From Paenirhodobacter populi (GTDB lineage Bacteria > Pseudomonadota > Alphaproteobacteria > Rhodobacterales > Rhodobacteraceae), in contig NZ_SAUZ01000001.1 in assembly GCF_004022215.1 (NCBI RefSeq), positions 299,587 to 363,586 of the forward strand: a stretch of DNA of 64,000 nt. The letters are read 5' to 3'. The position numbers and the translations under genes are program-made. The notes beneath the pieces were generated by a model that worked only from the letters and a program-made list of their open reading frames with translations, was not told the DNA's origin and searched no databases. Positions 26,522 through 35,822 of the stretch are shown in pieces (the first letter of the stretch is position 1; every line of letters begins with the position of its first letter).

Positions 26522-27571
26522 TCAGGGCACGTGGTGCAGCCAGGCCTCGGTCCCGAACTTCTCCTGCACGAGCTGTTCGGCCGCGGCATATTCCGCGGGG
26601 GTGATGTCGCCCGGCGTGCCGCCGTGCAGATCGACGAAGGTCTGCTTCATCCGCTCGATCACCACGCGCCGTTCCAGCCCGGTCTGGCTGCGCACCGGAT
26701 CGACGCGCTTCGCCGCGCTGGCGATGCCCTTGTCGGAAATCTTCTCGCGACCGATGCGCAGCACCTGCATCATCTTGGCCGCATCCATGTCATAGGCCAT
26801 GGTGACATGGTGCAGCACCGTGCCGCCCGCATATCGTTTCTGCGCCGCGCCGCCGATCTTGCCCTTGGAACTCGCGATGTCGTTCAGCGGCTTGTAGAAG
26901 GCGTCGATGCCCAGATCGTTCAGCGCCTTGAGCACCCATGCATCGAGGAAGGCGTAGGAGGCCGCGAAATCCATGTCCGCCACCAGATCGGCGGGCGCGT
27001 AGAGCGAATAGGTGATGGTCGAGCCGGGTTCGACGAACATCGCCCCGCCGCCCGTCACGCGCCGCACCACCTGCACACCGAAACGGGCAGTGGCTTCCTG
27101 ATCGACCTCGTTCCTCAGCGACTGGAAGTTGCCGATGATGATCGCCGGGCGTTCCCATTCCCAAAAGCGCAGGGTCGGCGGGCGCCGCCCGGCCGCCACC
27201 TCGCGCGCCAGAACGTCATCCAGCGCAAGATGCATCGCGGGGGGAACGGCCTTGGAATCGATCACCTGCCATTCGTAGTCGCGCCAGGTCTTGGCCACGC
27301 CAAGCGCGCGCCGCACCGCGATCGCCACGGATTCGAAGGTGAAGCCGATCAGCGCCGCGCCGGGGCGCAGCCCGGCCCGCTGCGCCGACACCATATCCTC
27401 GACCGACGCGGTCTCTGGCAGGCCGTTCAGCGCCGCGCGCAGATCGGCCAGCGCCTCGGCCGGTTCCAGAAAGAAATCGCCCGATATCTGCACATCGGCC
27501 AGACGGCCGTCAACGACCGCCACATCCGCCACGACGAGCTTGCCACCCGGAACCTTGTATTCGCCATGCAT
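26522..27571 (-). CDS. lplA: Lipoate-protein ligase A with N-terminal accessory domain
   Basis: The 349-residue protein has an N-terminal ~100-residue domain (HGEYKVPGGKLVVADVAVVD...) resembling the LplA accessory domain, followed by the catalytic biotin/lipoate ligase fold with FWEWERPAIIIGNFQSLRNE, VVRRVTGGGAMFVEPG and KIGGAAQKRY. In E. coli LplA the accessory domain is C-terminal, so the order here is permuted. It would attach free lipoate to the lipoyl lysines of E2 subunits. AAAGGAGG precedes the ATG at 27571. It follows the unknown gene by 29 bases and lies close to pdhABC, whose PdhB and PdhC carry the lipoyl targets. Confidence 0.9.
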   Translation of the reverse strand: MHGEYKVPGGKLVVADVAVVDGRLADVQISGDFFLEPAEALADLRAALNGLPETASVEDMVSAQRAGLRPGAALIGFTFESVAIAVRRALGVAKTWRDYEWQVIDSKAVPPAMHLALDDVLAREVAAGRRPPTLRFWEWERPAIIIGNFQSLRNEVDQEATARFGVQVVRRVTGGGAMFVEPGSTITYSLYAPADLVADMDFAASYAFLDAWVLKALNDLGIDAFYKPLNDIASSKGKIGGAAQKRYAGGTVLHHVTMAYDMDAAKMMQVLRIGREKISDKGIASAAKRVDPVRSQTGLERRVVIERMKQTFVDLHGGTPGDITPAEYAAAEQLVQEKFGTEAWLHHVP

Positions 27572-27600
27572 CGGCTGTCCTCCTTTTCGTTCTTTGGCCG

Positions 27601-28473
27601 TCAGGGGGCGATGAACGTCACGCCCGGCATCGCGGCAAGGCGGCTGACGTCGTCCTCATACAGATCGGTCAGGTCGTGGACGAGATCCTCGGACCAGCCG
27701 GGGATCGAGATTTCCTGATCCATCCGCCCGGGCCGTGCGTGCCGGTCCAGCGCCGCCACGGTCAGCGCCCGCCGCGCCGCAATAGCCTGCGGCGGCAGGG
27801 GGGCGAGGTCGTCCTGCAGCTCCCGCAATCCCTCGGGCGTCAGCAGTGCGCGCAGGAGCAGATCCTCGGACCGCAGCTGTGTCGAGGGGTCGAGCGCGGC
27901 GAGGCTGCGAACCACCTCGGGCAGGATCAGGGGCAGGTCCTCGTTGCACCAGACGACCAGCCTGCGGCCCTGCGCGGCCTCGGCCATGCGCGCGATCACC
28001 GGCGACCACAGCAACTGTTCGGGGGGGCGGCCATCCAGCAGCTCGGCATAGTCGCGCTTGCGGCTCAGCGATTGCAGCAGCAGCACCGGGCTGATGATCG
28101 AGAAGTGGAACTCCACCTCGTCCTGCGGGAAGAGATTGGCGAGCGCGCCGATCCGCTGCGGGGCGAGGGGATAGAGCCCCTCGGCCGTCACCGCCCGGTC
28201 CGGCCCCGCCAGCAGGCCGCGCTGCGTGATGACCAGCCGGTCGACATCGCCGGGCGGGCGCCCGGTGCAGGCCATGACCACCTGATCGCGCATCCCGGCG
28301 CTGGCGACGCCGCCGCGCAGGGCGACCAGCGGCTCGCGCAGGGCGTTGCCATATTCTTCCGGCGAGGCAATGATGACGCCCTCTTCCTCAAGGATGTCGT
28401 CATTGGCGCGCAGGATCCGGATCGGGATATCCGATTCCGTATCGAAGGCGCCGACGTGGAACGCGACCTGCAT
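27601..28473 (-). CDS. Conserved-looking protein of unknown function
   Basis: I do not recognise this 290-residue protein. It begins MQVAFHVGAFDTESDIPIRI, has an aspartate/glutamate-rich character, a hydrophobic patch LVVWCNEDLPLILPEVVRSL, and ends DVSRLAAMPGVTFIAP. There is no signal peptide or membrane span. GGAAGAA lies ahead of the ATG at 28473. It is probably co-transcribed with lplA downstream (29-base gap) and is separated from pdhC by a terminator, so a promoter should lie in 28474-28540. A role near lipoylation is a guess from position only. Confidence 0.8.
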   Translation of the reverse strand: MQVAFHVGAFDTESDIPIRILRANDDILEEEGVIIASPEEYGNALREPLVALRGGVASAGMRDQVVMACTGRPPGDVDRLVITQRGLLAGPDRAVTAEGLYPLAPQRIGALANLFPQDEVEFHFSIISPVLLLQSLSRKRDYAELLDGRPPEQLLWSPVIARMAEAAQGRRLVVWCNEDLPLILPEVVRSLAALDPSTQLRSEDLLLRALLTPEGLRELQDDLAPLPPQAIAARRALTVAALDRHARPGRMDQEISIPGWSEDLVHDLTDLYEDDVSRLAAMPGVTFIAP

Positions 28474-28535
28474 TGTTCTTCCTTTTCAGTCCCGTGCCGG
28501 ACCATAGCGGCAGCGCGGGGGCGAGGGAAGATCGC

Positions 28536-28565
28536 AAAAGAGAAACCCCCGGCGGGGCCGGGGGT
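28536..28565 (-). terminator. Terminator of the pdhABC operon
   Basis: Minus-strand ACCCCCGGC / GCCGGGGGT stem at 28545-28565 followed by TTTCTCTTTT, 23 bases after the pdhC stop codon. Confidence 0.85.
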
Positions 28566-28587
28566 GTCATTCGTTCCGCGGGATGGC

Positions 28588-29871
28588 TCAGGCCAGCATC
28601 GCCAGCGGGTTTTCCAGATTCTCGACGATCGCCGCCAGCAGTTCCGCCCCGAGCGCGCCGTCGATCACCCGGTGATCGACCGAGAGCGTCATCGACATCA
28701 CCGTGGCGACCTCGATCTGGTCATCCGCGCCGACGACCGGCTTCTTGACGCCCGCGCCGACGGCGAGGATCGCGCCATGCGGCGGGTTGATCACCGCGTC
28801 GAAGCTGTCGATCCCGAACATGCCGAGGTTGGAGATCGCGAAGCTGCCGCCCTGATATTCGTGTGGGGCGAGCTTGCGGTCGCGGGCGCGCTTGGCCAGA
28901 TCCTTCATCTGCGCCGAGAGCTTGGACAGCGACTTCGATTCCGCATCCTGCAGGACCGGGGTGAACAGGCCACCCTCGATCGCCACGGCAACGGCCACGT
29001 CCGAGGCCTTCATCTTCAGGATCCGGTCGCCGGCCCAGACCGCATTCGCATCCGGCACCTGTTGCAGCGCCAGCGCGCAGGCCTTGATGATGAAGTCGTT
29101 GACCGAGAGCTTCACCCCCCGCGCCGCCAGCTTCTTGTTCAGATCGGCGCGGAAGGCCAGCAGCGCATCCAGCTTCACCTCGCGGCGGAGGTAGAAATGC
29201 GGGATGGTCTGCTTCGCCTCGGTCAGGCGCGCGGCGATGGTGCGGCGCATGCCGTCGAGGGTGACTTCCTCATAGGCGCGGCCTTCATACATCTTGGCGA
29301 CGGTTGCGGCCGACATGCCCTGCGGCGCCGCGGCGGCGGGGGCCGCAGCCGGAGCCGGGGCGGCGGCAGGCGCGGCCTTGGGCGCAGCTTGCACTGCCTC
29401 GACATCCGATTTGACGATCCGGCCATGCGGGCCGGAGCCCTTGACCGCCGTCAGGTCGAGCCCCTTTTCCGCCGCGATGCGACGGGCAAGCGGCGAGGCG
29501 AAGATGCGCTTGCCGTCCGCCTTCGGCGCGGCGACCGCGGCGGGGGCCGCCTCGGCCTTCGGAGCCTCTTTCGCGGCCTCGGCTTTCGGGGCTTCGGCCT
29601 TGGGGGCGGGCGTCGCATCGACGCTTTCGCCTTCCTCGACCAGAACGGCGATCGGCGTGTTGACCTTGACGCCCGAGGTGCCCTCGGGGATCAGGATCTT
29701 GCCGAGGACGCCTTCGTCCACCGCCTCGAATTCCATCGTCGCCTTGTCGGTCTCGATCTCGGCGATGATGTCACCGGATTTGACCTCGTCGCCCTCTTTC
29801 TTCAGCCATTTGGACAGCGTTCCCTCTTCCATCGTGGGGGAAAGCGCCGGCATCAGGATTTCGGTAGCCAT
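28588..29871 (-). CDS. pdhC: Pyruvate dehydrogenase E2, dihydrolipoyl acetyltransferase
   Basis: The 427-residue protein has one N-terminal lipoyl domain (lysine in [15 protein letters not shown]), a long Ala/Pro/Lys-Glu linker, an E1/E3-binding domain ([20 protein letters not shown]), a second Ala/Pro linker, and the catalytic core ending with [18 protein letters not shown] (HxxxDG). It transfers the acetyl group to CoA. The lipoyl domain is nearly identical in DNA to that of pdhB. AAGGGG precedes the ATG. It is the third gene of pdhABC, with an 12-base gap after pdhB. Confidence 0.96.
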   Translation of the reverse strand: MATEILMPALSPTMEEGTLSKWLKKEGDEVKSGDIIAEIETDKATMEFEAVDEGVLGKILIPEGTSGVKVNTPIAVLVEEGESVDATPAPKAEAPKAEAAKEAPKAEAAPAAVAAPKADGKRIFASPLARRIAAEKGLDLTAVKGSGPHGRIVKSDVEAVQAAPKAAPAAAPAPAAAPAAAAPQGMSAATVAKMYEGRAYEEVTLDGMRRTIAARLTEAKQTIPHFYLRREVKLDALLAFRADLNKKLAARGVKLSVNDFIIKACALALQQVPDANAVWAGDRILKMKASDVAVAVAIEGGLFTPVLQDAESKSLSKLSAQMKDLAKRARDRKLAPHEYQGGSFAISNLGMFGIDSFDAVINPPHGAILAVGAGVKKPVVGADDQIEVATVMSMTLSVDHRVIDGALGAELLAAIVENLENPLAMLA

Positions 29872-29883
29872 GTTGGTGACCCC

Positions 29884-31248
29884 TTACCGATAGGTGACTT
29901 TGCGGACCGCCTCGACGATTTCGTCCGAGGTGATCAGGGCGAGCTTTTCGAGGTTCGCGGCATAGGGCATCGGAACGTCCTTGCCGGTCAGGGCCAGCAC
30001 CGGCGCGTCGAGATAGTCGAAGGCGCGTTCCATGATGACCGAGGCCATGTAGCTGGCCAGCGAGCCGACCGGGAAGCCTTCCTCGACGATGACGGCGCGG
30101 TTGGTCTTCTGCACCGAGGCGAGCACCGTGTCGTAGTCGATCGGGCGCAGCGTGCGCAGGTCGATCACCTCGGCCGAGATGCCGAGCGCCGCGAGCTTGT
30201 CGGCCGCTTCGAGCGCGTGGCCCACGCTGATGCCCCAGCTCACCAGTGTCACATCGGCGCCCTCGCGCCAGATGCGCGCCTTGCCGAAGGGGATGGTGAA
30301 GTCGGGCAGGTCCGGCACCTCGAACGAACGACCATAAAGGATCTCGTTCTCAAGGAAGATCACCGGGTTGTTGTCGCGGATCGCGGTCTTGAGCAGGCCC
30401 TTGGCGTCCGATGCCGAATAGGGCATGACGACCTTGAGGCCCGGGATCGAGGCATACCATGCCGCATAATCCTGGCTGTGCTGCGCGCCCACGCGGGCGG
30501 CGGCGCCGTTCGGGCCGCGGAACACCATCGGCGCGCCCATCTGGCCGCCCGACATGTACAGCGTCTTCGCCGCCGAATTGATGATCTGGTCGATCGCCTG
30601 CATGGCGAAGTTGAAGGTCATGAACTCGACGATCGGGCGCAGGCCGCCAAAGGCCGCGCCGACGGCGATGCCGGTGAAGCCCTGCTCGGTGATCGGCGTG
30701 TCGATCACGCGCTTCGCACCGAATTCGTCCAGCAGGCCCTGCGAGATCTTGTAGGCGCCCTGATATTCGGCGACTTCCTCGCCCATCAGGAAGACATTCT
30801 CGTCGGCGCGCATTTCCTCGGCCATCGCTTCGCGCAAGGCCTCGCGCACGGTGATGGTCTTCATCGGCGTGCCTTCCGGCCAGTCGGGCGAGGCCTTGGA
30901 CACGATCTCGACCGGGGCCGCGGCCTCGGCGGGGGCCGGGGCGGCTTCGGCCTTGGGCGCGTCAGCCGCTGCCGGGGCAGGGGCCTTTATGTCGTCGGCG
31001 CTTTCGCCTTCCTCGACCAGAACGGCGATCGGCGTGTTGACCTTGACGCCCGAGGTGCCCTCGGGGATCAGGATCTTGCCGACCGTGCCCTCATCGACCG
31101 CCTCGAATTCCATCGTCGCCTTGTCGGTTTCGATCTCGGCGATGATCTGGCCGGATTTGACGTCGTCGCCTTCCTTGACCAGCCATTTCGACAGGGTGCC
31201 TTCCTCCATCGTGGGGGACAGGGCGGGCATCAGGATTTCGGTTGCCAT
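29884..31248 (-). CDS. pdhB: Pyruvate dehydrogenase E1 beta subunit with N-terminal lipoyl domain
   Basis: The 454-residue protein fuses a lipoyl domain (residues 1-~80, [18 protein letters not shown]) and an Ala/Pro linker to the E1 beta transketolase domain ([53 protein letters not shown] [14 protein letters not shown]). The extra lipoyl domain on E1 beta is a known alphaproteobacterial arrangement. With PdhA it decarboxylates pyruvate using thiamine diphosphate. GAGGG lies ahead of the ATG. Eleven bases separate it from pdhA. Confidence 0.96.
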   Translation of the reverse strand: MATEILMPALSPTMEEGTLSKWLVKEGDDVKSGQIIAEIETDKATMEFEAVDEGTVGKILIPEGTSGVKVNTPIAVLVEEGESADDIKAPAPAAADAPKAEAAPAPAEAAAPVEIVSKASPDWPEGTPMKTITVREALREAMAEEMRADENVFLMGEEVAEYQGAYKISQGLLDEFGAKRVIDTPITEQGFTGIAVGAAFGGLRPIVEFMTFNFAMQAIDQIINSAAKTLYMSGGQMGAPMVFRGPNGAAARVGAQHSQDYAAWYASIPGLKVVMPYSASDAKGLLKTAIRDNNPVIFLENEILYGRSFEVPDLPDFTIPFGKARIWREGADVTLVSWGISVGHALEAADKLAALGISAEVIDLRTLRPIDYDTVLASVQKTNRAVIVEEGFPVGSLASYMASVIMERAFDYLDAPVLALTGKDVPMPYAANLEKLALITSDEIVEAVRKVTYR

Positions 31249-31259
31249 GGTTCAGTCCC

Positions 31260-32264
31260 TCAAGCGTAGATGTCGGTCCAAAGCTCGCTCAGCGCGGGCT
31301 CGGGGCTTTCCTTGGCGAATTCCGCCGCCTCGTTGACGACGGCCTTGATGTCCTTGTCGATCGCCTTCAGGTCATCATCCGTCGCATGGCCGCCGGTCAG
31401 CAGCAGGTCGCGCACATGTTCGATCGCATCGCGTTCGTCGCGCATCTTCTGCACCTCCTCGCGGGAGCGGTATTTCGCCGGGTCCGACATCGAATGGCCG
31501 CGATAGCGATAGGTCATCACTTCGAGGATGTAGGGGCCCTTGCCCGCCCGGCAATGCGCCACGGCCTTCTGCGCCGCCGCCTTCACCGCCAGCACGTCCA
31601 TGCCGTCCACCTGTTCGCCCGGAATGCCGTAGGCGACACCGCGCCCGAACAGCGTCTGCGACTTGGTGGACCGCTTGACCGAGGTGCCCATCGCATACTG
31701 GTTGTTCTCGATCACGAAGATCACCGGCAGGTCCCACAGCTCGGCCATGTTGTAGGTCTCGTAGACCTGACCCTGGTTCGCCGCGCCATCGCCGAAATAG
31801 GCGAAGGTGACGTTGTCGTTGCCCTTGTACTTGTCCGAGAACGCCAGCCCCGCGCCAAGCGGCACCTGCGCGCCGACGATGCCGTGGCCGCCGTAGAAAT
31901 GCTTCTCTTTCGAGAACATGTGCATCGAGCCGCCCTTGCCCTTGGAATATCCGCCTTCGCGGCCCGTGAGCTCGGCCATCACGCCTTTCGGGTCCATGCC
32001 GCAGGCAAGCATGTGCCCGTGGTCACGGTAGGAGGTGATGCGCTTGTCGCCTTCCTTCGTCGCGGCCTCGATGCCGACGACGACGGCTTCCTGGCCGATG
32101 TAGAGGTGGCAGAAACCGCCGATCAGGCCCATGCCGTAAAGCTGGCCGGCCTTTTCCTCGAATCGCCGGATCAGCAGCATTTCGCGGTAGTATTCGAGAA
32201 GTTCCTCCTTCGAGACATTGGCGCCCGTCTGGGCTTCCGTCTCGGGGGTCTTGCGAGTAGCCAT
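31260..32264 (-). CDS. pdhA: Pyruvate dehydrogenase E1 alpha subunit
   Basis: The 334-residue protein has the thiamine-diphosphate motif GDGAANQGQVYETYNMAELW ending in IENN, the phosphorylation-loop region YRYRGHSMSDPAKYRSREEV, and ITSYRDHGHMLACGMDP. It forms the E1 heterotetramer with PdhB. GGGGAGG precedes the ATG at 32264. The 187 bases to the ftsB-like stop hold its promoter. E3 (lpd) is not in this window. Confidence 0.96.
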   Translation of the reverse strand: MATRKTPETEAQTGANVSKEELLEYYREMLLIRRFEEKAGQLYGMGLIGGFCHLYIGQEAVVVGIEAATKEGDKRITSYRDHGHMLACGMDPKGVMAELTGREGGYSKGKGGSMHMFSKEKHFYGGHGIVGAQVPLGAGLAFSDKYKGNDNVTFAYFGDGAANQGQVYETYNMAELWDLPVIFVIENNQYAMGTSVKRSTKSQTLFGRGVAYGIPGEQVDGMDVLAVKAAAQKAVAHCRAGKGPYILEVMTYRYRGHSMSDPAKYRSREEVQKMRDERDAIEHVRDLLLTGGHATDDDLKAIDKDIKAVVNEAAEFAKESPEPALSELWTDIYA

Positions 32265-32451
32265 CAGGCGTTCCTCCCCTGCGCAGAAAATAGTTCAACG
32301 TTAAACAATCCCATACAGCATGCGGGTTTGCGATGCAATCGCGGCTGCGTCGGGATGCGAAATCCTGCTGTCGACACAGCAAGCCTAGGGGCGAAAACAC
32401 AAACGCGCAACGCCCGTGGCGCTGCGCGACCGGCGGAAAATGGCGGAAAAT

Positions 32452-32748
32452 TCAGCGGATGACGATCTCGTCCGGGCGCACGGTGCCCAGCACCTCGCGC
32501 GCGCGTTCGTCAAGGAGGTCGAGGTCCAGATAGTCGTCCGACAGCCGGCGGGTGAGGTTGGCCATCCGCTCCGCCTCGGTGCGCAGGGCGTTGCGTTCGG
32601 TGGTCAGCGTCTCGATCTCGGCGTCGATCTGCACCCGGCGCAGGATGCCGTAGGATCCCTGCACCGCGGCGAAGGTGAAATAGGCGCCAAGGATGAAAGC
32701 GAGGAAGAAGAAGATGAGTGGTCCGATGGACCAGTTCTTGCGGAACAT
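32452..32748 (-). CDS. FtsB/DivIC-like septum formation initiator
   Basis: The 98-residue bitopic protein has a short cytoplasmic start, one membrane span (IGPLIFFFLAFILGAYFTFA) and a periplasmic coiled coil (VQIDAEIETLTTERNALRTE...), ending in VLGTVRPDEIVI. This is the FtsB layout, which bridges FtsL and FtsQ in the divisome. GAGGG lies ten bases ahead of the ATG at 32746-32748. Its position upstream of pdhA is common in Rhodobacterales. Confidence 0.88.
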   Translation of the reverse strand: MFRKNWSIGPLIFFFLAFILGAYFTFAAVQGSYGILRRVQIDAEIETLTTERNALRTEAERMANLTRRLSDDYLDLDLLDERAREVLGTVRPDEIVIR

Positions 32749-32852
32749 GCTGCTGCCCTCTGCCCCGGTTCGGGGATGATCTGCGCCTCTGACGGGCGAT
32801 ATGGGGCCACTGTGCCACAGCCCGCGCGCTTTGGGAACAACCCGCGCGCATG

Positions 32853-32878
32853 AAAAACGGGGGCCGAAGCCCCCGTTT
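32853..32878 (-). terminator. Terminator of the aldolase gene
   Basis: Minus-strand AAACGGGGGC / GCCCCCGTTT stem with a TTCG loop, followed by further T residues, about 35 bases after the aldolase stop. Confidence 0.9.
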
Positions 32879-32911
32879 CCGTTCGTCCCGCGCGGTTCAG
32901 TCTGCGACCGT

Positions 32912-33805
32912 TCAGCCGGCGACGGAAGCCTTGTGGATCGAGATGATCGCCTCGCGCAGCGCGTCGTTGAATTCATCGTCGCTTTGCTGCGCGCTCAGCC
33001 CTTCGGTCAGCGCGCGGCTGAACGAGGCGATGATGCCGGTGTTCTGCGACAGGATCTCGTTCGCCTCGTCGCGCGAATAGCCGCCCGACAACGCCACGAC
33101 CTTCAGCACCTTCGGGTGGTCCACCAGCGGCTTGTAGAAGTTCGGCACCGTCGGCAGGGTCAGCTTCAGCATCACCTGCTTGCCGTCTTCGAGCTGTTCG
33201 AGCTGTTCGAGAATCGCCTCGCGCAGGATCGCCTCGGCCTCGACCTTGTCGGCGATCGAGATCGTCACTTCCGGCTCGATGATCGGCATCAGCCCATGCG
33301 CCAGCACGGTCTTGCCCAGCTCGAACTGCTGCGCCACGGCGTCATAGATGCCCTCGCGGTTCGCGGCGTTGATGACCGAGCGTTCCTTGGTGCCGAAGAT
33401 CCCGGCCTTTGCCGCGCGGTCGAGCAGCGCGTCGACGCCCAGGATCGGCTTCATCAGCTGCACGCCGTTCTTTTCCGCCTCGAGCCCCTTGTCGATCTTG
33501 AGGAAGGGGACGACGTGGCGTTCCTCCCACAGGAAGGTGGCGGTGGGCTTGCCGTCGATCTCGCGGTCCATCGTCTGTTCAAAGAGGATCGCGCCGATCA
33601 CCTTGTCGCCGGTGAAGGCGGGCGACTTGATGATGCGCGACCGCATCTTGTGGATCAGGTCGAACATTTCCTCTTCGCCCGAATATTCGGACTCGGTCAC
33701 GCCATAGAGCCGCAGCGCCTTCGGCGTCGAGCCGCCCGACTGGTCGAGCGCGGCGATGAAGCCGTTGCCCTTTTTCATCTGTTCGGTTTGAGCAGCGTTG
33801 GTCAT
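32912..33805 (-). CDS. fda: Class I fructose-bisphosphate aldolase
   Basis: The 297-residue Schiff-base aldolase is of the staphylococcal Fda type. Shared blocks are GNGFIAALDQSGGSTPKALR, ILFEQTMDREIDG, VVPFLKIDKGLEAEKNGVQL, LMPIIEPEV, VMLKLTLPTVPN (Schiff-base Lys) and VVALSGGYSRDEAN. It cleaves fructose-1,6-bisphosphate. The ATG at 33803-33805 has GGGGGAA at good spacing; a TTG two codons earlier is possible. pgk lies directly upstream with a hairpin between them. Confidence 0.95.
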   Translation of the reverse strand: MTNAAQTEQMKKGNGFIAALDQSGGSTPKALRLYGVTESEYSGEEEMFDLIHKMRSRIIKSPAFTGDKVIGAILFEQTMDREIDGKPTATFLWEERHVVPFLKIDKGLEAEKNGVQLMKPILGVDALLDRAAKAGIFGTKERSVINAANREGIYDAVAQQFELGKTVLAHGLMPIIEPEVTISIADKVEAEAILREAILEQLEQLEDGKQVMLKLTLPTVPNFYKPLVDHPKVLKVVALSGGYSRDEANEILSQNTGIIASFSRALTEGLSAQQSDDEFNDALREAIISIHKASVAG

Positions 33806-33920
33806 CGTCAATTCCCCCGGGAATAGTGCCTGTCATGGGCGCGGTGCGCCTTGCCCTGTTTTCCGTAACCCCTTGCCCGGTGCCGTGCAATTCTGAGAAC
33901 GCTAACAGCGGGCGGGGCAG

Positions 33921-33949
33921 GGAACAGGCGGCCGGTTGTCGCCTGTTCC
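33921..33949 (-). terminator. Hairpin after pgk
   Basis: GGAACAGGC and its complement around an 11-base loop, ten bases after the pgk stop. There is no clear U-tract, so it may only attenuate transcription into the aldolase gene. Confidence 0.45.
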
Positions 33950-33958
33950 GGTTGCGCT

Positions 33959-35149
33959 TCAGACGGTAAGGGCCGCGACGCCGGGCAATTCCTTGCCCTC
34001 CATCCATTCGAGGAAGGCGCCCCCCGCCGTCGAGATATAGGTGAAGTCGCCCGCGACGCCCGCCTTGTTCAGCGCCGCGACCGTATCGCCGCCGCCGGCG
34101 ACGGAAATCAGGCTGCCCTCGCGGGTCAGCTCGGCGGCCTTCTGCGCGGCGGCATTGGTCGCGGTGTCGAAGGGCGGGATCTCGAACGCGCCAAGCGGGC
34201 CGTTCCAGATCAGCGTCTTCGACGCCTCGAAGACCTTGCCGATTTCCGCCACGGTTTCCGGCCCGGCATCAAGGATCATCGCATCCGGCGGGCAGGAATC
34301 GGCGGCGACCACCGCATTCGTCGCCCCCGCCTTGAACTCGCGCGCCACGACCACATCGACCGGCAGCACGATCCGGCAGCCGGCTTCCTCGGCCTTGGCG
34401 AGGATTTCCTTCACCGTATCGGCCATGTCACGTTCGGCGAGCGACTTGCCCACGTCGATCCCCTGCGCGACGAGGAAGGTGTTCGCCATGCCCCCGCCGA
34501 TCACCAGATTGTTGACCTTGGTCACGAGGTTGCCGAGCAGGTCGAGCTTGGTTGAGACCTTGGCCCCGCCGACCACCGCCGTCACCGGCCGTTCCGGATT
34601 GCCGAGCGCGGCTTCCAGCGCCTTGAGTTCCGCCTCCATCAGCCGCCCGGCGCAGGAGGGCAGGATATGGGCGATCGCCTCGGTCGAGCTGTGCGCCCGG
34701 TGCGCGGCGGAAAAGGCGTCGTTCACATAGACCTCGCCAAGCGCCGCCATCCCGGCCGCAAGCTCGGGATCGTTCTTTTCCTCACCCTCGTGGAAGCGGG
34801 TGTTTTCCAGCAGCACCACATCGCCCGGTCCCATTTCGGACACGGCGGTCTTGGCCGGGGCGCCGATGCAATCCTCGGCGAAGATCACGTGATGGCCGAG
34901 CGCCTTTTCCAGCACCGGGACCAGCGGCTTGAGGCTCATTTCGGGCACGACCTGGCCCTTGGGGCGGCCGAAATGCGCCAGCAGCACCGGCTTGCCGCCC
35001 TTGGCGATGATGTCGGTCACCGTCGGCACGATCTTCTCGATCCGCGTCGCATCGGTCACCACGCCGTTTTCCACCGGCACGTTGATGTCGACGCGCACGA
35101 GCACCACCTTGCCCGAAAGATCCATGTCGTCGAGCGTTTTCCAGGGCAT
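33959..35149 (-). CDS. pgk: Phosphoglycerate kinase
   Basis: The 396-residue glycolytic kinase is complete: [15 protein letters not shown] at the start, the [11 protein letters not shown] loop, [30 protein letters not shown] and [13 protein letters not shown] for nucleotide binding. It interconverts 1,3-bisphosphoglycerate and 3-phosphoglycerate. GGAAGAGG precedes the ATG at 35149. It clusters with aldolase, and gap is not in the window. Confidence 0.97.
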   Translation of the reverse strand: MPWKTLDDMDLSGKVVLVRVDINVPVENGVVTDATRIEKIVPTVTDIIAKGGKPVLLAHFGRPKGQVVPEMSLKPLVPVLEKALGHHVIFAEDCIGAPAKTAVSEMGPGDVVLLENTRFHEGEEKNDPELAAGMAALGEVYVNDAFSAAHRAHSSTEAIAHILPSCAGRLMEAELKALEAALGNPERPVTAVVGGAKVSTKLDLLGNLVTKVNNLVIGGGMANTFLVAQGIDVGKSLAERDMADTVKEILAKAEEAGCRIVLPVDVVVAREFKAGATNAVVAADSCPPDAMILDAGPETVAEIGKVFEASKTLIWNGPLGAFEIPPFDTATNAAAQKAAELTREGSLISVAGGGDTVAALNKAGVAGDFTYISTAGGAFLEWMEGKELPGVAALTV

Positions 35150-35309
35150 CCTCTTCCTCCCGATTCTGTTTTGCCCGGAATTGCGGGCACTTGGAGTTCA
35201 CGCAAACTTGCCTTGCCCTCCGGGTAACGTCAACGGCGGGACCGCGCTTTCGGCTTTTCTATTCCGGGCCGCTTGCCTAAAGTCCGCCCGACAAGCGAGG
35301 AGACCAGAA

Positions 35310-35822
35310 ATGGCCGAGATCAAAGATCCTGAAAACACGATCATCATCGAACTGAAGGACGGCCCCGTCGTCGTCGAACTGCTTCCCGATGTCGCACCGA
35401 AACATGTCGAGCGGATGAAGCAGCTGGCCCGTGACGGCGCCTATGACAACGTGGCGTTCCACCGGGTGATCGAAGGTTTCATGGCGCAGACGGGCGACGT
35501 CGAGAACGCCAATATGGAAAAGGACTACAACCCCCGCCGCGCCGGCACGGGCGGTTCGTCCTACCCCGATCTTCCGGCGGAATTTTCCAAGCTGCCGCAT
35601 GACCGCGGCACGATCGGGGCGGCGCGCTCGATGAACCCGAATTCGGCGAACAGCCAGTTCTTCATCAATTTCAAGGACAACCACTTCCTGAACGGGCAAT
35701 ATACCGTTTACGGGCGGGTGCTGTCGGGGATGGAATTCGTCGACAAGATCCAGCGCGGCGAGCCGCCGGCGAACCCGGACCGGATGATCTCGGTGAAGGT
35801 CGCGGCCGATGCTCAGGCGTGA
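35310..35822 (+). CDS. Cyclophilin-type peptidyl-prolyl isomerase, cytoplasmic
   Basis: The 170-residue cyclophilin has AFHRVIEGFMAQTGDV (catalytic Arg and Phe), GTIGAARSMNPNSANSQFFI and NGQYTVYGRVLSGM. There is no signal peptide, so it acts in the cytoplasm. GAGGAG precedes the ATG at 35310. The frame overlaps the next gene, an exported paralogue, by 14 bases, so both are likely one operon and arose by tandem duplication. Confidence 0.93.
   Translation: MAEIKDPENTIIIELKDGPVVVELLPDVAPKHVERMKQLARDGAYDNVAFHRVIEGFMAQTGDVENANMEKDYNPRRAGTGGSSYPDLPAEFSKLPHDRGTIGAARSMNPNSANSQFFINFKDNHFLNGQYTVYGRVLSGMEFVDKIQRGEPPANPDRMISVKVAADAQA

Noticed and set aside
29622..31082. The duplicated lipoyl coding stretch as a mobile repeat
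   Set aside because: It is in frame and encodes a lipoyl domain in both genes, so domain duplication or gene conversion explains it better than a mobile element.
27676..31269. A 1197-codon open frame on the plus strand
   Set aside because: It is antisense to lplA, the unknown gene and pdhBC. Its His/Arg/Asp/Gly-rich composition is typical of the mirror frame of GC-rich genes.
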